Source of the DNA: UBA7236 sp964638865 | GTDB lineage: Bacteria > Bacteroidota > Bacteroidia > Chitinophagales > BACL12 | DNA length: 17,013 nucleotides | Assembly (NCBI GenBank): GCA_964638865.1 | Contig: CAZXBG010000094.1 | Location: 1 to 17,013, forward strand | Reading direction: 5' to 3' | Shown: piece by piece, positions 14,414 to 17,013 of the stretch | Layout of the letters: the number at the start of each line of letters is the position of its first letter | Numbering within the stretch: position 1 is the first letter of the stretch | Made by a program: the position numbers and the translations under genes | Notes under the pieces: generated by a model | Told to the model about the DNA's origin: nothing | The model's input: only the letters and a program-made list of their open reading frames with translations | Databases searched by the model: none

Positions 14414-16813
14414 CTATTTGGAAACCTCTATCTTTCGTGAAACACTTTTCTCTGAATTGCTTATCTGTAGCAAATATAATCCGTTTGCCAATACCCTCAA
14501 ATCAAATCCAAAACTATTTTTTCCCACAGTGCATAATTCGTTGACAGTCAACACATTACGACCTTCAAGATCTTTTATTTGTAAAGAAACCTGCATGGCC
14601 GTAGAGGCATCGATTTCAACAGTCAAATAGTCAGTTGTAGGGTTTGGATACACCTGAATTTCTGACAGATTTTGCAGCTCAATTCCTGCTCCAAAAGTTA
14701 CGGTTACAACATAAGATTTTGGGGTGAAATCTACCGGAGAATAGGAGGTATACGTTACCGGAGAACTGAAATCCATGGAAACTCCGGAGGCGGGATCAAC
14801 GTACTGGCCTGTGATATCTATAACAGGTGTTAAACCGTTAACATCTGTACCTGCCGGAACAACCAAACCTATGGTTCCGGCAACCTGATCAATGGTTCCT
14901 GTTGCTGCCGGGGAGGTAAAATTGAAAGCGACTATGCTGTTTGGATAGGTGGTTTGATAACCTTCAATATCGTTTTTATCTCTTGGCAATAATTTCCAGT
15001 TGCCAAAACTGTAATACATAATTCCCTGAATATAGGTTAGCTCCTCACCCATTGTAAGGGTATCAGGGCCAAATTCAAATGGAAGTTCATAGGAATAATC
15101 ATCACAACGCATTCCAACCTCGGGTGTATTGGAAAGATTTACTCGCCATTCGCCAAAAGCGCCGCCTGTTGCCACATCCGCGTTGTTGGACGTCACAAAT
15201 GCATTGTCGAATTTCACAAGCATCCCTTCGTAAGGTTCAGTAGCATCATAAATCTTGGCATCAACATCCAATGGGTCCAAACCGGTTACAAAAGCCGGCA
15301 GGGTATTCATTTGTGAGTTGAGGGTATAGGTAATATTTGCCAATTTAGTCACCCCAAATTCTTCAATAACCTTTGCAGATGTGATTGTTATCTCATCACC
15401 GCGGAAAAGCTGATCAGTTCCATCACCAGGTCCTGATTTTATAAAAATACCCTCATAAGCGTCAGAACCTTCCTGAATTGCAACTGCGCCCAGATCGTAA
15501 GTTTGCGTAGTACTTGTAACAATAGCCTGAATATTCATAGCGGATATACTATCATTTGCCCAGATGGAGGTACCGGTGCTGAAAGGGCTATTTTGAATCT
15601 GAACGATGGAGTTGATACCATCATCATATACTATATATATAATAGGAGAAGTTGGGGAAGGATAGTTGATGGTATTTCCATCGTTGTCGGTTGCAGAAAT
15701 ATAAAAGTTTACATAGGTGCTGTCAATTCCGGGTGCCGGAATATTTCCCTGAAAGGTATCACCGGCAAGATCAGCCATGGAAACAGCAGTAAAACCTGTA
15801 TTGCCAATTCCATAAGAATAATACAGATCGGCATAAGCAACAGTGCCGTCCAGATCAGTTATTGATGCCGAAACGGTTACAGTTTCAGTGGAAGTTGCAA
15901 CTACCGGCGTTCTGTTTATATCAGTAATTACAGGTGGTGATGCCAAGGAAGGACCGATATCAGAAATTGATAAAGGAGCGATCGCATATTCTGTTTCTGC
16001 AGTAAATTCAACAATTACCCCTCTGATATAGGCGAGATTTGTTCCCAATGCCGGTGGGGTATAAGCATCAGGAGTATTTGTTTCACCTGCTGCCCCTCCA
16101 GCCCAAATATTACATTCATCATCATAGGTATCGTTGCGGAAATGTCCGCTCATATCGCGGATCTGAATTTTATTTCCATCCACATCCTGCACATACCAAA
16201 ACCATCTAAGGCCCGATGGTGTTATATCAGTAACATAAACACCGGTAAATTCCACATACATCCCTTCATATTTTTCCCCCTCTAAAGTATTAATTACTTG
16301 TCCACCGGCACCGTCACTTTGCATAAGTTCACTGATCTCCGCTGCTGTGGGAGATGGCATTGTTGAGAATCCAATAATTTCTGTTTCAATTGGAAGAAGT
16401 AAAAGCTGCGTATATCCTTCAAAAGAGTTTATAATTCCGGTACATTCCACAATATTTCCGACCTGAAAATTATCTACAAATAAGGTAGCATCATTCAAAC
16501 TTTCGAGATCGGTCCATCCTATTGCCGGCCAATCAATTAACACATGAATTCCTGTAAATCCTCCTCCATCTTCATCCTGTAAAAAGGTACCCATCCTACT
16601 TCCGGTGCTCGAAAGTGCATAATCGCAAGGATTAAAAGAAACAACTCCCTGCACCCTCACCGTATCGCCTGCGTAGTTTGAAAGGTCATCTTCCACAGCA
16701 AGAGATGCATCATCTCTGTATTGAAGGTCATAAATATCTACCAAGGGATATTGGGCTGAAACAGTAAAAAAAGTCATTACTGCAGCCACAAAAAGCGTAA
16801 AATTTTTCATCAA
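14414..16813 (-). CDS. Large secreted protein with OB-like and Ig-like domains and a T9SS type A sorting domain
   Basis: The 799-residue protein has a Sec signal peptide (1 to about 20, cleaved after TVSA). Its last 81 residues (719-799, starting IQVYPNPTTDYLTVEI) are a type A C-terminal domain that directs type IX secretion and attachment to the cell surface or release. Between them I see repeated OB-fold-like segments (TFLQDEDGGGFTGIHVL near 75-90, WYVQDVDGNKIQIRD near 205-220, AIQEGSDAYEGIFIKSG near 445-460). There is an Ig-like domain (about 293-395, with SASITDLDGTV and FYISATDNDGN), and a beta-rich domain (about 620-710) with VVPAGTDVNGLTPVID resembling DUF5018. Such OB segments often accompany secreted nucleases, but no catalytic domain is visible, so the role may be adhesive or binding. 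This is inference from pattern. Confidence 0.85.
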   Translation of the reverse strand: MMKNFTLFVAAVMTFFTVSAQYPLVDIYDLQYRDDASLAVEDDLSNYAGDTVRVQGVVSFNPCDYALSSTGSRMGTFLQDEDGGGFTGIHVLIDWPAIGWTDLESLNDATLFVDNFQVGNIVECTGIINSFEGYTQLLLLPIETEIIGFSTMPSPTAAEISELMQSDGAGGQVINTLEGEKYEGMYVEFTGVYVTDITPSGLRWFWYVQDVDGNKIQIRDMSGHFRNDTYDDECNIWAGGAAGETNTPDAYTPPALGTNLAYIRGVIVEFTAETEYAIAPLSISDIGPSLASPPVITDINRTPVVATSTETVTVSASITDLDGTVAYADLYYSYGIGNTGFTAVSMADLAGDTFQGNIPAPGIDSTYVNFYISATDNDGNTINYPSPTSPIIYIVYDDGINSIVQIQNSPFSTGTSIWANDSISAMNIQAIVTSTTQTYDLGAVAIQEGSDAYEGIFIKSGPGDGTDQLFRGDEITITSAKVIEEFGVTKLANITYTLNSQMNTLPAFVTGLDPLDVDAKIYDATEPYEGMLVKFDNAFVTSNNADVATGGAFGEWRVNLSNTPEVGMRCDDYSYELPFEFGPDTLTMGEELTYIQGIMYYSFGNWKLLPRDKNDIEGYQTTYPNSIVAFNFTSPAATGTIDQVAGTIGLVVPAGTDVNGLTPVIDITGQYVDPASGVSMDFSSPVTYTSYSPVDFTPKSYVVTVTFGAGIELQNLSEIQVYPNPTTDYLTVEIDASTAMQVSLQIKDLEGRNVLTVNELCTVGKNSFGFDLRVLANGLYLLQISNSEKSVSRKIEVSK

Positions 16814-16826
16814 AGTTAATTTGTCG

Positions 16827-16834
16827 CAAAGGTA
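16827..16834 (-). promoter_or_regulatory. -7 promoter box of the T9SS cargo gene (TACCTTTG on minus)
   Basis: CAAAGGTA on the plus strand reads TACCTTTG on the minus strand, an exact TAnnTTTG. It is 13 bases before the ATG at 16813, giving a leader of only a few bases. Confidence 0.5.
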
Positions 16835-16905
16835 ATTAAACGTTCCCCTTCGAAAGAGGTTTTTGGCTTAAATAAACGTTATGATTTTGAGAAATTATGT
16901 CATTT

Positions 16906-16934
16906 TCAATTTGGTAATTGTCAATTTGGTAATT
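16906..16934. repeat. Two-copy 15-base tandem repeat
   Basis: TCAATTTGGTAATTG (16906-16920) is repeated as TCAATTTGGTAATT (16921-16934) with no mismatch over 14 bases. Half-units TCAATTT and GGTAATT(G) are 7 and 8 bases long, so it may be related to the period-7 arrays. Confidence 0.75.
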
Positions 16935-16992
16935 TACGGCGTTTAAGAATCCCCATTAATCAGGAGTATAAATGTCCGGCTACCAAGGATCT

Positions 16993-17013
16993 ACTCATTA
17001 CTCATTACTCATT
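16993..17013. repeat. Perfect heptamer tandem repeat running off the window edge
   Basis: ACTCATT occurs three times in perfect tandem (16993-16999, 17000-17006, 17007-17013) and may continue beyond the window. Its reverse complement AATGAGT is close to the purine-rich units found at 6181 and 11437. Confidence 0.85.

Larger units (their letters stand above)
16814..17013. other. Intergenic region upstream of the T9SS cargo gene
   Basis: About 200 bases to the window edge hold no open frame of note. The minus-strand promoter box and two short tandem repeats described separately are the only features seen. The heptamer array at the edge puts stop codons in all minus frames, so no gene enters from the right on that strand. 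Confidence 0.6.

Noticed and set aside
16936..17013. Possible gene entering from the right on the minus strand
   Set aside because: The heptamer array puts a stop in every minus-strand frame within a few codons.
16906..17013. Short repeats as part of a CRISPR array
   Set aside because: The units are 7 or 15 bases with no spacers, and no cas gene is present.

Overview
The window looks like chromosomal DNA from a member of the Bacteroidota, probably an environmental Chitinophagales/Sphingobacteriales/Saprospiria-like lineage. Four things in the sequence point there: a SusC/SusD outer-membrane uptake pair, a protein ending in a type IX secretion (T9SS) type A sorting domain, AT-rich intergenic DNA with few Shine-Dalgarno sequences, and several TAnnTTTG elements (the Bacteroidota sigma-A -7 box) very close to start codons. 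No rRNA, tRNA, transposase, integrase, CRISPR array or defence island was recognised. The organism cannot be named from this sequence alone.

Layout, left to right. At 2-82 there may be the 3' tail of a plus-strand gene, followed by a bidirectional terminator. The minus-strand block 131-5615 reads DUF4197 protein (5615-4890), then SusC (4709-1539), then SusD (1519-131). The SusC-SusD gap is only 19 bp, so that pair is surely an operon. A promoter-like site overlapped by a palindrome lies just upstream of susC. A divergent intergenic region with two abutting palindromes leads to a small plus-strand hypothetical protein (5825-6211). This converges on a minus-strand beta-barrel protein (6303-6878). 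The 411-bp gap 6879-7289 has no convincing gene but carries an orphan rho-independent terminator, which suggests a small RNA.

The plus-strand block 7290-11955 holds CinA/NMN amidohydrolase, a lipoyl-bearing 2-oxoacid dehydrogenase E2 subunit, a CstB-like persulfide dioxygenase-sulfurtransferase and a small lipoprotein. These appear to be separate units of central metabolism, cofactor salvage and sulfide detoxification. They converge at a long hairpin on a minus-strand pair: a periplasmic cyclophilin (12085-12720) behind an NrnA-type DHH phosphoesterase (12751-13767). Nucleoside diphosphate kinase (13854-14273) is divergent from NrnA. The last gene (14414-16813, minus) is a large secreted multidomain T9SS protein.

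The genes are mostly ordinary housekeeping and envelope functions, and I did not find a clear undescribed multi-gene system. The most unusual signal is a set of short tandem repeats with a period of 7 (one array has period 15). They recur in intergenic DNA, three of them at or directly after stop codons, and one supplies the C-terminus of a protein. The next most interesting signals are the orphan terminator with a structured upstream segment at about 7000-7204 and the paired palindromes at 5657-5695.
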